Shown here: piece by piece, positions 44,340-51,896 of the stretch
How the letters are laid out: each line of letters starts with the position of its first letter
Position numbering within the stretch: the stretch's first letter is position 1
Assembly: GCA_030668485.1 (NCBI GenBank)
Contig: DAOUTW010000011.1
Coordinates: 22,402 to 86,401 of the forward strand
Direction of reading: 5' to 3'
From: Candidatus Zixiibacteriota bacterium
GTDB taxonomy: Bacteria > Zixibacteria > MSB-5A5 > GN15 > JAAZOE01
Length of the DNA: 64,000 nt
Notes under the pieces: model-generated
The model's input: the letters and a program-made list of their open reading frames with translations, nothing else
What the model was told of the DNA's origin: nothing
Database searches by the model: none
Translations under genes and position numbers: made by a program

Positions 44340-44942
44340 ATGCAGGAAATAGACCTCATCCCACTCGCCTCTTATGTGTTTGTCACCACCTTCACGCCCG
44401 GCCCCAATAATATCACCTGCACCTCGCTTGCCGTCCTCTATGGCATGAGGACGACATTGAAATTTATTTATGGCATCATCACCGGCTTTTTTGTCATGAT
44501 GTTGCTCTGCGGAAGTTTGTCGCATCTCCTGCTCAAGGCTATCCCGGCCATCGAGCCGGTCCTCCGCTGGGTCGGCGCCGCCTACATCCTCTGGCTTGCC
44601 TATTCCATTCTCCGGGCCAGCTATTCTTTTGGTGACGATAAAGAAACCAAGCCACTCGGATTCTGGACCGGTGTTTTCTTACAATTTGTCAACCCCAAGG
44701 CGGCCGTCTATGGCCTGACTATTTATTCGGTATTCCTTGCCCCGTTTACTTCCGTTCCTTTGTATGTCGCCCTCTCTGCCGGCATCTTCGCCGTTGTCAC
44801 CTTTTCCGCAACTTTCACATGGGCCTTGTTCGGCACCACCCTGAAAAGATTCTTGCACAATCAGAAATTAAAGAACCTGATCAACCTTGTGTTAGTCTTA
44901 TTACTGATCTACACCGCCATAAAACTTTCCGGCCTGTTATAG
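44340..44942 (+). CDS. LysE/RhtB-family amino-acid exporter
   Basis: 200 residues with six hydrophobic helices and the family's N-terminal signature, TFTPGPNNITCTSLAVLYGM (consensus PGP....V....). GFWTGVFLQFVNPKAAVYGL is the second signature (the LNPK motif). It exports amino acids or derivatives across the cytoplasmic membrane; the substrate is unknown. AGGAATC precedes the ATG. Confidence 0.87.
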   Translation: MQEIDLIPLASYVFVTTFTPGPNNITCTSLAVLYGMRTTLKFIYGIITGFFVMMLLCGSLSHLLLKAIPAIEPVLRWVGAAYILWLAYSILRASYSFGDDKETKPLGFWTGVFLQFVNPKAAVYGLTIYSVFLAPFTSVPLYVALSAGIFAVVTFSATFTWALFGTTLKRFLHNQKLKNLINLVLVLLLIYTAIKLSGLL

Positions 44943-44957
44943 GTCGGGCTTTGTGGG

Positions 44958-45060
44958 TTAATAAATCCCATGCTCCAATACCCGGTCATCCATGCGACAG
45001 CCAAAAACCGGCCCCTGCCGGTCAACCACGCGACAGCCAAAAACAGGCCCCCGCCTGCGG
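44958..45060 (+). repeat. Repeat R3, copy A
   Basis: ~100 bases with two inner units of CGACAGCCAAAAACCGGCCC type. Copy B (46141-46248) is ~90% identical in the same orientation and starts right after the stop of the enclosed gene. A single degenerate unit occurs at ~48214-48243. Confidence 0.8.
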
Positions 45061-45074
45061 GCTGGGAATATTGA

Positions 45075-45103
45075 TTGACACAATTGGAGGGATCGGGTAT
45101 ATT
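45075..45103 (+). promoter_or_regulatory. Promoter of the small dockerin gene
   Basis: TTGACA (45075-45080), 17 bases, TATATT (45098-45103). Confidence 0.75.
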
Positions 45104-45185
45104 ATTAATACCCACCATTTTAGTATTAGATCAGCGCCTCCAGACTGGAAAGGTCTTTCTCACATAATAATTCCGGGAGGAAGTT

Positions 45186-46139
45186 ATGAAAAAAGGATTA
45201 TTTTTATGTGCGATCCTGCTGCTTGCAGCAGCAATACCTGCCACCGCCTGCGAATACGAGTGCGGGGATGCCAACATTGATGGTCAAGTAAATGTGGGTG
45301 ACGCTGTTTACATTATGGATTACCTGTATAACGGCGGTCCGCCACCTCTGGATATCGATCTGGAGTGCGGCAACTGGGACAATTATTTAACCCTGACTGT
45401 CCACGACGTATGGCGTATCATTAAGTATGTGTTCAGCGAGGGGTGGCCTCCAGATGAATGCCCGCCGACAGGTCCCCCGATTGACCCTCAAGTCGACAGC
45501 ACGTCGACACTCTATTATACCGACTGGATACCATCCGGGTCAAGCTCAGCGGTTATCGCGCTGACCCTGCACAAAGATATCGATACCCGCGTATATGGGG
45601 TGTCGTTTCCGCTGAGAATTCGGGTCCACGGAGAAATCCCTACTATCGATTCAGTTGTATTTGCATATGATCATTTTGTCGGTTATACGGTCTATGAGGA
45701 GACAGGAGATGTGGCAATCGGGATGGTACCGCTTTTAACTGATTATGACTGGATTGCCAAACAGGTTGCTTTCGTTTATGTGAGCATGCCGCCGGAACCG
45801 AATCAACGCACGGTCACCATGGAATGGGTTAATCTTACTCCGGTGCAGGCACCGACAGAGGACAGCAGTTTGATTCCAATGTATGTCAACTCTTATGGCG
45901 GAGCCGCTAAACCTCTGCTGGAACCGCATTGCTGCCTGGTGCCGGGCGATGCCAATACAGATGGGATGGTTAATGTTGGAGATGCCGTCTTCATCATTGG
46001 ATGCGTTTTTCTGGATTGCCTGGGCCATGAATGCGAAAATCAAATCGACGCCAACTGTGACGGGTCCTGGAATCTCGGGGATGCGGTTTACCTGATAAAT
46101 TACATCTTCAGGGGCGGTCCGCTACCATGTTGCATATAG
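45186..46139 (+). CDS. Secreted protein with dockerin-like units at both ends
   Basis: 317 residues. Signal peptide ~1-21 (ends ATA-CEYE); GGAGG lies five bases before the ATG. A first dockerin-like pair (~24-88: GDANIDGQVNVGDAVYIMDY, then a divergent second unit) precedes a ~150-residue beta-rich domain (~110-250; SGSSSAVIALTLHKDIDTRV) that I do not recognise, perhaps cohesin- or carbohydrate-binding-like. A second pair follows (~255-315: GDANTDGMVNVGDAVFIIG and NLGDAVYLINYIFRGG). Having dockerin-like units at both ends is unusual in this window. The whole gene with its promoter lies between the two R3 direct repeats. Confidence 0.85.
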   Translation: MKKGLFLCAILLLAAAIPATACEYECGDANIDGQVNVGDAVYIMDYLYNGGPPPLDIDLECGNWDNYLTLTVHDVWRIIKYVFSEGWPPDECPPTGPPIDPQVDSTSTLYYTDWIPSGSSSAVIALTLHKDIDTRVYGVSFPLRIRVHGEIPTIDSVVFAYDHFVGYTVYEETGDVAIGMVPLLTDYDWIAKQVAFVYVSMPPEPNQRTVTMEWVNLTPVQAPTEDSSLIPMYVNSYGGAAKPLLEPHCCLVPGDANTDGMVNVGDAVFIIGCVFLDCLGHECENQIDANCDGSWNLGDAVYLINYIFRGGPLPCCI

Positions 46140-46140
46140 A

Positions 46141-46248
46141 TTAATCAATCTTATGCTCCAATACCTGGTCATCCATGCGACAGCCAAAAGCTGGCCCCTG
46201 CCGGTCATCTACGCGACAGCCAACAACCGGCCCCTGCCGGTCAACCAC
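46141..46248 (+). repeat. Repeat R3, copy B
   Basis: Second direct copy of R3 (see 44958-45060); it has three CGACAGCCAA-type subunits or their remains and starts two bases after the stop codon of the dockerin gene. Confidence 0.8.
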
Positions 46249-46271
46249 CGCGATAACCTGACCAACTACTG

Positions 46272-47192
46272 CTAGTGTTCGAGTATGTATATCCCCCCAT
46301 GCTGATAATCGATCAATCGAATCACCGGAGGACAAACCGGCGCCGGGCCGCCTTTGAATACATAATTGATAAGATACACGGCATCACCCACATTGCAGCT
46401 TCCATCGCCATTGGCGTCTCCGCCGTCGATGGGAATCGGCGCGGGACCGCCGTTGAAGACGTAATTGATAATCATCACGGCATCGCCGACATTGATTGTT
46501 CCGTCACTATTAGCATCACCGCAAACAAAACGCTCCGGAGTAGTGCAACTGTCAGGCGCACCTACATAGGGAATACGCTCATCCTCTGGGAATAGGTCAT
46601 CGTCATCCTCATTCCATACCAGATTCCCCTCGAAATCATATATTGCACGATCAATCATCAGGTATTGGCCATCGATACTGGAGATGGCATTATCGTTGCA
46701 GTCATCCCAGAAAAAACGGATCGGAAGATATTGGCCCTCAACGGTCATATCAGAGGTCACAATGAATTCCAATAGCCCCAGTTCGTGAGGGTCGGTATCG
46801 GGTGGGCCATAACAGGAGGGATGATAGGAGCCGTTGTTGGTTTCAGCCACCCCCACTACGCGTAACACTTCGGAACACCAGGGTTCGCCGCAGTCCTCCG
46901 ATCCGAAACGATAGGTAAAGTACTCCCATTCGCAATCCACAAGCAGTTGCCCGGGCCAGGCTTGCACAAATGTCAGGACCGATTCGTCATAGGCCATCAG
47001 AAAATCAAAACCGCCCATCTCCAATTCAGTGTGTTCAACAGTTATGGATACATACTGCGTCGATCCCGGTGATCCGTCCGGGATAGATTCGATGGCGACA
47101 CGAGGCAGAGCCCGGTCCCCGGCAACCGCATATGCAGGGATTAGCAACAATGCAATCACCATGCAGCCGATAATGTCTTTCATCCTCATCAT
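46272..47192 (-). CDS. Secreted cohesin-like plus dockerin-like protein
   Basis: 306 residues. Signal peptide ~1-25 (ends AYAVAG). Residues ~30-220 are a cohesin-like domain (VSITVEHTELEMGGFDFLMA, YGPPDTDPHELG, RFFWDDCNDNAISSIDGQYL), ~60-70% identical over that part to the domain in the protein at 30241. Residues ~225-290 hold two dockerin-like units (GDANSDGTINVGDAVMIINY, NVGDAVYLINYVFKGG). GGAG precedes the ATG by six bases. A consensus promoter lies ~110 bases upstream. It is probably surface-attached; the partner is unknown. Confidence 0.87.
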   Translation of the reverse strand: MMRMKDIIGCMVIALLLIPAYAVAGDRALPRVAIESIPDGSPGSTQYVSITVEHTELEMGGFDFLMAYDESVLTFVQAWPGQLLVDCEWEYFTYRFGSEDCGEPWCSEVLRVVGVAETNNGSYHPSCYGPPDTDPHELGLLEFIVTSDMTVEGQYLPIRFFWDDCNDNAISSIDGQYLMIDRAIYDFEGNLVWNEDDDDLFPEDERIPYVGAPDSCTTPERFVCGDANSDGTINVGDAVMIINYVFNGGPAPIPIDGGDANGDGSCNVGDAVYLINYVFKGGPAPVCPPVIRLIDYQHGGIYILEH

Positions 47193-47309
47193 AAATGACT
47201 CCGCAAGTTAATGGTGCTACCGGTAAGTTAAAAATCGGTTGAGTATATGTAATGGGTCCGGGGCGTTGTCGATAATCGAGGCCGTAAACTCCCCCAAAAA
47301 CCTTATCTA

Positions 47310-47338
47310 ATAATACTTATAAATATTAATATTGTCAA
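47310..47338 (-). promoter_or_regulatory. Promoter of the cohesin/dockerin gene
   Basis: Minus-strand TTGACA (47338-47333), 17 bases, TATTAT (47315-47310). Confidence 0.75.
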
Positions 47339-47426
47339 GGCTTTACACCCGGGTGCCGCACTCCTTTATGAGTGTGAATGGACATTGATCTATGCATAGC
47401 GGATGCCCAATCCGCCCTGAAAAAGT

Positions 47427-47830
47427 AGGGCAGCGACCAATATCGTAGGGCAGGATCCATGCCATAGGCCCCGAGTTTTCGAGGGGGATCCTGCCACCCG
47501 GGCCGGCCCTCGCTCGGCCTTGAATATTATTTCGTAGTATCGTAGGGCAGGATCCGTGCCGCAGGTCCCGAGTCTTTCGAGGAAGATCCTGCCACCCGGG
47601 CCGACCATCGGTCGGTCTTGAATATTATTTCGTAGTATCGTAGGGCAGGATCCGTGCCGTAGGCCCCGAGTCTTTCGAGGGAGATCCTGCCTCTTGGGAT
47701 GACTCCTATGTTGGGTGGCACCCTCAAACTTGTTTGGGGGTGTCTTTGCCGCGGCGTCTGGAACCCTTTCCTGACGCCATACCGTCGTTTCGCAGGGTCC
47801 TTCCCGCCCGGGTCCGCCAATGCCAGATGA
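47427..47830 (+). repeat. Tandem R2 repeats (three units plus tail)
   Basis: Units begin with TATCGTAGGGCAGGATCC at 47441, 47538 and 47636, so the period is 97-98 bases. Each unit has GGCAGGATC ... GATCCTGCC arms around CCGAGT(C/T)TTTCGAGG, able to form a long hairpin, followed by a GCTCGGCC/CGGTCGGT-type spacer. The tail (47745-47830) matches 39470-39545. Non-coding; short frames here are chance. Confidence 0.8.
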
Positions 47831-48240
47831 CCATGTGGAATAAATATCCTTACCACCTGAGCCCCAATAAATCCCCTCCCCCACACCCTCCATTACAAAA
47901 TCACCACAACTTCACTGTTAAATGCGGGTTCGCCAGCTATTGTAAAAGGCCGATATGCGGCCGCAATACAGGAGGACACACCGATTATGTTAAAAAGTGA
48001 GCAAACGAACCCAATTCGCCGTAATCTAATGGGATACATCACCATGCAGCAAAATCGCTACAAAAATCCGGCGAGCCGAAAAAAAAACTTTAAAAACGAG
48101 CGACCAAAGCCAAATCTCGCACAAGCCCAAGCACAACAACCTCATATGGGAGATGAATTGGATCGGGGTGTATGTATAATTGACGCTGGGGTAGATAAAA
48201 TTGGGTCATTCTGGCGACAGCCAAAAAGTGGCTTTTGCCA
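47831..48240. other. Non-coding stretch
   Basis: About 400 bases, A-rich in the middle (48040-48130). One degenerate R3 unit lies at ~48214-48243. The possible small frames (e.g. 47987-48304) show no family signature. Confidence 0.3.
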
Positions 48241-50763
48241 CTACTTTATGATGATCAGCTTGCCCAACTGTTCGCCCATCTCGGACCGGACCGACCAGAT
48301 GTAAATGCCGGTGGTGATCGCCTGAGTATTGCGAGAAATCATATTCCAGGTTTCCTTCTGCGCGTCGGCGCCGCCGTCAGGACGATAATGCTTGATCTCT
48401 TTTACCAGATCGCCAGACAAAGTATAAATCCGGATCGTGCAAATCTTCGGCAAATTGGCAAAATGAATCGCCCGCGCCCGTTCCGCCGATCTGGTGCGAT
48501 CCCGATTTTCGTACCCGGCCCGCGCATACCCGCCGCTTATCCGATACGGATTGGGAAAAACAATCACTCCCAAACCGTCTTCCTCGACCTCCTCGGTGCC
48601 GGCCAGTGGATGAGAATAAATATCGTTTTCGAGAAGCGAGCTTTCCAGCGCCGACAGCTTATGCGAACGGCTGCCATAATCGAATGCTGTCACCGAAACA
48701 TAAACCGACCGCGAGGGCGGCAGATTGTCGATGACATATTCATATTCATAATAGCGATGGAACCCATCCTCGGTCGTGTCGGACGAATCGCTCAGAACGG
48801 CCTCGGGATACACCCGATGAATACCCAGCGGATCGGACAAATCATACTGGTTCCAGTTCTGAGGCGTGAAATAGGTGAAGACCCGATCGGCATTGCGCGA
48901 ATCGACCGGTTCCATCAAATGATTCTCGGTGTACTTCTCCGGATCAAATCCGGGGCCGTAAATTTTCACCAGCGAATCATAATCGAGAGGAATTATCGAC
49001 ACCTCCCATCGCCGGTAGGCGCTGTTCCATTGATACCGGTTATAATCGCGCTTATCATATGTTGCCAGCTCGACAAAATCGGACGAGCGATTATCCTCGC
49101 CATAATATACTTTATACCCCTCGAAATCTTCATAACCGGAAAAGTAATCGATGAAATTTTCCGTCACCTCACCATTCCACCTCAATGTCAGTTTCCCGAA
49201 ACCGGGCGTCACCTTCAGTTTCGGCGATGGCGGCGGAGCGGCTCCCCGAAAATCGGGCACGCCGTCTCCCCTATAATAATCCCACACCGAATCGGTGCTG
49301 TCGGCATTGAAATACCACTTCGCCAGGCCCGAATCGCCGTCATTGTCGGTATCATATCCGGGATTGTCGTAAATCCATTCGGCCCACTTGGAATTGAGTC
49401 CCAGGTCGGAAAAATCGAGTTGATTCTCGTAAATGTACGGATTATGGGGATCAAAAAGATTGTCGAAAGCCTTCGGCTCATGATGAAAATTCTCACCGCC
49501 GATATAAGCCAGTGTCACCGGCAAAGTCTGACCGACATCGACATCGAAAGGCCCGAAACTGAGAAGGTAAATCGGATTTTCACCATCGGCATAATCGACA
49601 GCATTGCGATCGGGAGACAGCCATCCCTGATTGGTATGCGATACGGCGCATTCGAGTTGATCGTAATCGAACTCGCGCGTGCTCATGAGATAATATTTAT
49701 TGCGGTCGCCGGGCGTCGATCCCATAGTCGAACCGAACGAGCGGAACGGTTTGTCATCGGTGACCTGCCGCGGTCCCCAGTCGACCGAAGTATTGAAATG
49801 AGTCACCCACCAGTTGAAAGAATATTCGAGGCTGTCCGACGGCGTCCGGATAACCCGTGTACCGGTCACACTGGTGGCCGAGGTATTGTCGAAAAACCGC
49901 CCCACCGGATCGCCGTCATTATCGGCCACCCAGGCGACATTGATGGTGTCGAATTCTCCGGGCCATATCGGCGATGGGACCACCTGTTTGAATCCGCAAA
50001 TATCATCCTGCCAGGTGTCGTCGGTTTCCGCTTTGGAAAGATGATACACGATCGCCTCGACAATGATACCGATATACAACTGCTTCAGCGGAAACCGCCC
50101 GATATTCCTGATTTCGAAATCGAGCAGGATAAAGTCTTCGGCATAGGGATAACTCCAGGCATAGCTTTTCTGCGTCACTTCGAGAAAGAGCGGTTGATGC
50201 GCGCGGTTATCGGTGGGATCTTCTCTGACAAAAGAGGGGTTGGTGACCGTATCGGTGTAACGGGCAATAATATCCTCTTCCGATACCGCCTCGGCAGAGT
50301 AGTGAATCGAGAACGGTTGCGACGAACGACGAATCATCTTACCGTTTTCGCCCTCATCGGGCCACAATTCCTGGTTCCAGAAATACATTCCGGCCCCGAC
50401 AGAAACCAGAGTATCGCGCCCCACCACGGCCCCGAACCAGAGCGCTGCCGTCCACAGATATTCGACATCGGAATTGATCGGATATTCGCACCCCATCGCC
50501 ACCCGTCCGGTTTCCGGATCGACCGGGCGATAGCGGAAATATCCCGCTCCGAAAAATCCGTTGTTGGTTACCGTCAATGCCATACGGTTGATTTTATGAA
50601 TCTCAAGGCCGACATTGGGATAATCGACGGTCGGTTTGGTAAAACTTGAAGGGGCATTTTTCAGATTTATTTCAACGCGGGCAGACACCTGACCGGATAC
50701 CAGCATCATTGCCGGCATTAGGATCAGCCCAAAGAAGAGAATTCGCAGTTGTCTTTTCATCAT
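48241..50763 (-). CDS. Large exported surface protein with C-terminal sorting-like domain
   Basis: 840 residues. Signal peptide ~1-28 (FFGLILMPAMMLVSGQVSA). The middle is beta-rich with repeated WY/D-N motifs (YRPVDPETGRVAMGCEYPIN, LLDFEIRNIGRFPLKQLYIG) and an Ig/fibronectin-like stretch (~505-600: PKLKVTPGFGKLTLRWNG, DFEGYKVYYGED). The end (~735-840) has VIVFPNPYRISGGY ... TIRIYTLSGDLVKEIKHY ... GIYIWSVRSEMGEQLGKLII, a sorting domain of the same type as in the protease. It belongs to a protein type common in FCB genomes with unknown role. A long antisense frame (48235-50649, plus) is a codon-bias shadow. Confidence 0.85.
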   Translation of the reverse strand: MMKRQLRILFFGLILMPAMMLVSGQVSARVEINLKNAPSSFTKPTVDYPNVGLEIHKINRMALTVTNNGFFGAGYFRYRPVDPETGRVAMGCEYPINSDVEYLWTAALWFGAVVGRDTLVSVGAGMYFWNQELWPDEGENGKMIRRSSQPFSIHYSAEAVSEEDIIARYTDTVTNPSFVREDPTDNRAHQPLFLEVTQKSYAWSYPYAEDFILLDFEIRNIGRFPLKQLYIGIIVEAIVYHLSKAETDDTWQDDICGFKQVVPSPIWPGEFDTINVAWVADNDGDPVGRFFDNTSATSVTGTRVIRTPSDSLEYSFNWWVTHFNTSVDWGPRQVTDDKPFRSFGSTMGSTPGDRNKYYLMSTREFDYDQLECAVSHTNQGWLSPDRNAVDYADGENPIYLLSFGPFDVDVGQTLPVTLAYIGGENFHHEPKAFDNLFDPHNPYIYENQLDFSDLGLNSKWAEWIYDNPGYDTDNDGDSGLAKWYFNADSTDSVWDYYRGDGVPDFRGAAPPPSPKLKVTPGFGKLTLRWNGEVTENFIDYFSGYEDFEGYKVYYGEDNRSSDFVELATYDKRDYNRYQWNSAYRRWEVSIIPLDYDSLVKIYGPGFDPEKYTENHLMEPVDSRNADRVFTYFTPQNWNQYDLSDPLGIHRVYPEAVLSDSSDTTEDGFHRYYEYEYVIDNLPPSRSVYVSVTAFDYGSRSHKLSALESSLLENDIYSHPLAGTEEVEEDGLGVIVFPNPYRISGGYARAGYENRDRTRSAERARAIHFANLPKICTIRIYTLSGDLVKEIKHYRPDGGADAQKETWNMISRNTQAITTGIYIWSVRSEMGEQLGKLIIIK

Positions 50764-51160
50764 CGCCGCTCAATATAGTCAAAAAATGTCAAAATCTCAA
50801 TCAGTTCAACAATTTTCGCCCACGCAAAGTTTCCCCTAAATGTCCAGCCTTCGGAGTAAATCGCCTCGACCGACTAATCGTCAATCTTCAGGACACCTTC
50901 ATCGAGCATAATATGCTTGAGCATCGGTATCTGACCCTGGCATCCGAGGAAATGTTCCGCAGCATAGCAATAAACATAAAAAAGTCGCAGGCGGGCGCAC
51001 GCCTTGGGCGCATAGATTCATATGATAGATTCTTTAATGAAGAATGTGTTTTGCCAAATGAAGGGTTTGATACCCCCATACATCCGCAAGAGCGGACATA
51101 TGGGTTACCATGCTAGCCATTAGTCTTACAATAAGTGGTCAAATCTTATGGATGACGATC
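50764..51160. other. Intergenic stretch with a possible coding remnant
   Basis: 397 bases. The minus frame ending at TAG 50874 reads RLRLFYVYCYAAEHFLGCQG, then PMLKHIMLDEGVLKIDD, which looks protein-like, but it is interrupted by TGA ~50 codons upstream and has no start. No family was recognised. Nothing else was seen. Confidence 0.25.
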
Positions 51161-51607
51161 TCAAGTCGACATTGGCGACACGTCGGGCTTATAGCTGACC
51201 CCCAGAGCTTTGGCCGCCGCTTCATAATCATTCGGGCTGACCCAGATAACCATACCGTAGTCACCTCGATTGCCGGCCACGCAATGAGCAGCATGGATGT
51301 TGATATCGGCCTCATAGAACCTGTGAAAAACATCCGCCAAAGCTCCCATCCGGTCCTCTCCCTGAAGGAGAAAGGCTTTTTTGGGGCCCATCATCTGGAT
51401 TTGCAATTCCAGGGCAACCTTTTGCAGTTCTTCGTTATCCTCCGGAATAAAATTGATCTGCACCTGTCCCGGACCGCTGGGAAAGGCCGAACAGGCCAAA
51501 AAATTGACCTCCCGGCGCTTCATACGGGCCATCAACCGATAGCCTTCCCCCGGTTTATCATCAACACAGGTGTAATAATAATCAACGATCTTCACTATTT
51601 CAGACAT
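51161..51607 (-). CDS. Tandem-ACT-like protein at the end of the hdr-kor operon
   Basis: 148 residues; GGGAGG six bases before ATG 51607. It has the same two-half ACT layout as the protein at 14474-14887 (EIVKIVDYYYTCVDDKPGEG, GPKKAFLLQGEDRMGALADV, NDYEAAAKALGV), so the two are paralogues. No enzyme domain. It follows the zinc-ribbon gene by 136 bases and may be in the same transcript. A ligand-sensing role for the redox operon is inference. Confidence 0.8.
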   Translation of the reverse strand: MSEIVKIVDYYYTCVDDKPGEGYRLMARMKRREVNFLACSAFPSGPGQVQINFIPEDNEELQKVALELQIQMMGPKKAFLLQGEDRMGALADVFHRFYEADINIHAAHCVAGNRGDYGMVIWVSPNDYEAAAKALGVSYKPDVSPMST

Positions 51608-51743
51608 TATAAACCTCCCATCATTTCAACACCAATCCCGCTGTCGGAAAATAATGACTTATTTAATTATCCATTTTTCGCCTTCGACATCTGCAGTGTC
51701 GAAAACACCTATTCTATCCTACCTCCATGCGGTCGATCACAGT

Positions 51744-51896
51744 TTATTTCTTGGCTGCCTTACCGGCAGGCAGGCGACGGATACTGTTCGATCGACATTT
51801 GGGACACGACCTTTCCGTGACGTTTTTGGCATCGTACATCCCCTGGTACTCATGACCGCATTTGAGGCACCTGAAAGTGAATTCCTTGGCCGCCAT
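51744..51896 (-). CDS. Small zinc-ribbon protein coupled to hdrA
   Basis: 50 residues: [17 protein letters not shown] ... ERSCPKCRS ... AAKK. Two CxxC knuckles (CLKC and CPKC, 22 residues apart) make a zinc ribbon, similar to the FmdB-type regulators. Its ATG shares one base with the stop of the upstream hdrA (TGATG), so it is translationally coupled. Too short for most gene callers. Role unknown; perhaps a redox- or Fe-S-related accessory. Confidence 0.75.
   Translation of the reverse strand: MAAKEFTFRCLKCGHEYQGMYDAKNVTERSCPKCRSNSIRRLPAGKAAKK

Noticed and set aside
47441..47730. CRISPR array
   Set aside because: Units repeat almost wholly, without variable spacers, and no cas genes are present.
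47987..48304. 105-codon plus-strand frame near the R2 array
   Set aside because: Gln/Asn/Lys-rich, no family features, overlaps the end of the exported-protein gene; reads like repeated non-coding DNA.
48235..50649. 804-codon plus-strand frame
   Set aside because: Runs opposite to the 840-residue exported protein, which has a signal peptide and sorting domain. The Arg/Ile/Pro/His-rich product is a codon-bias shadow.
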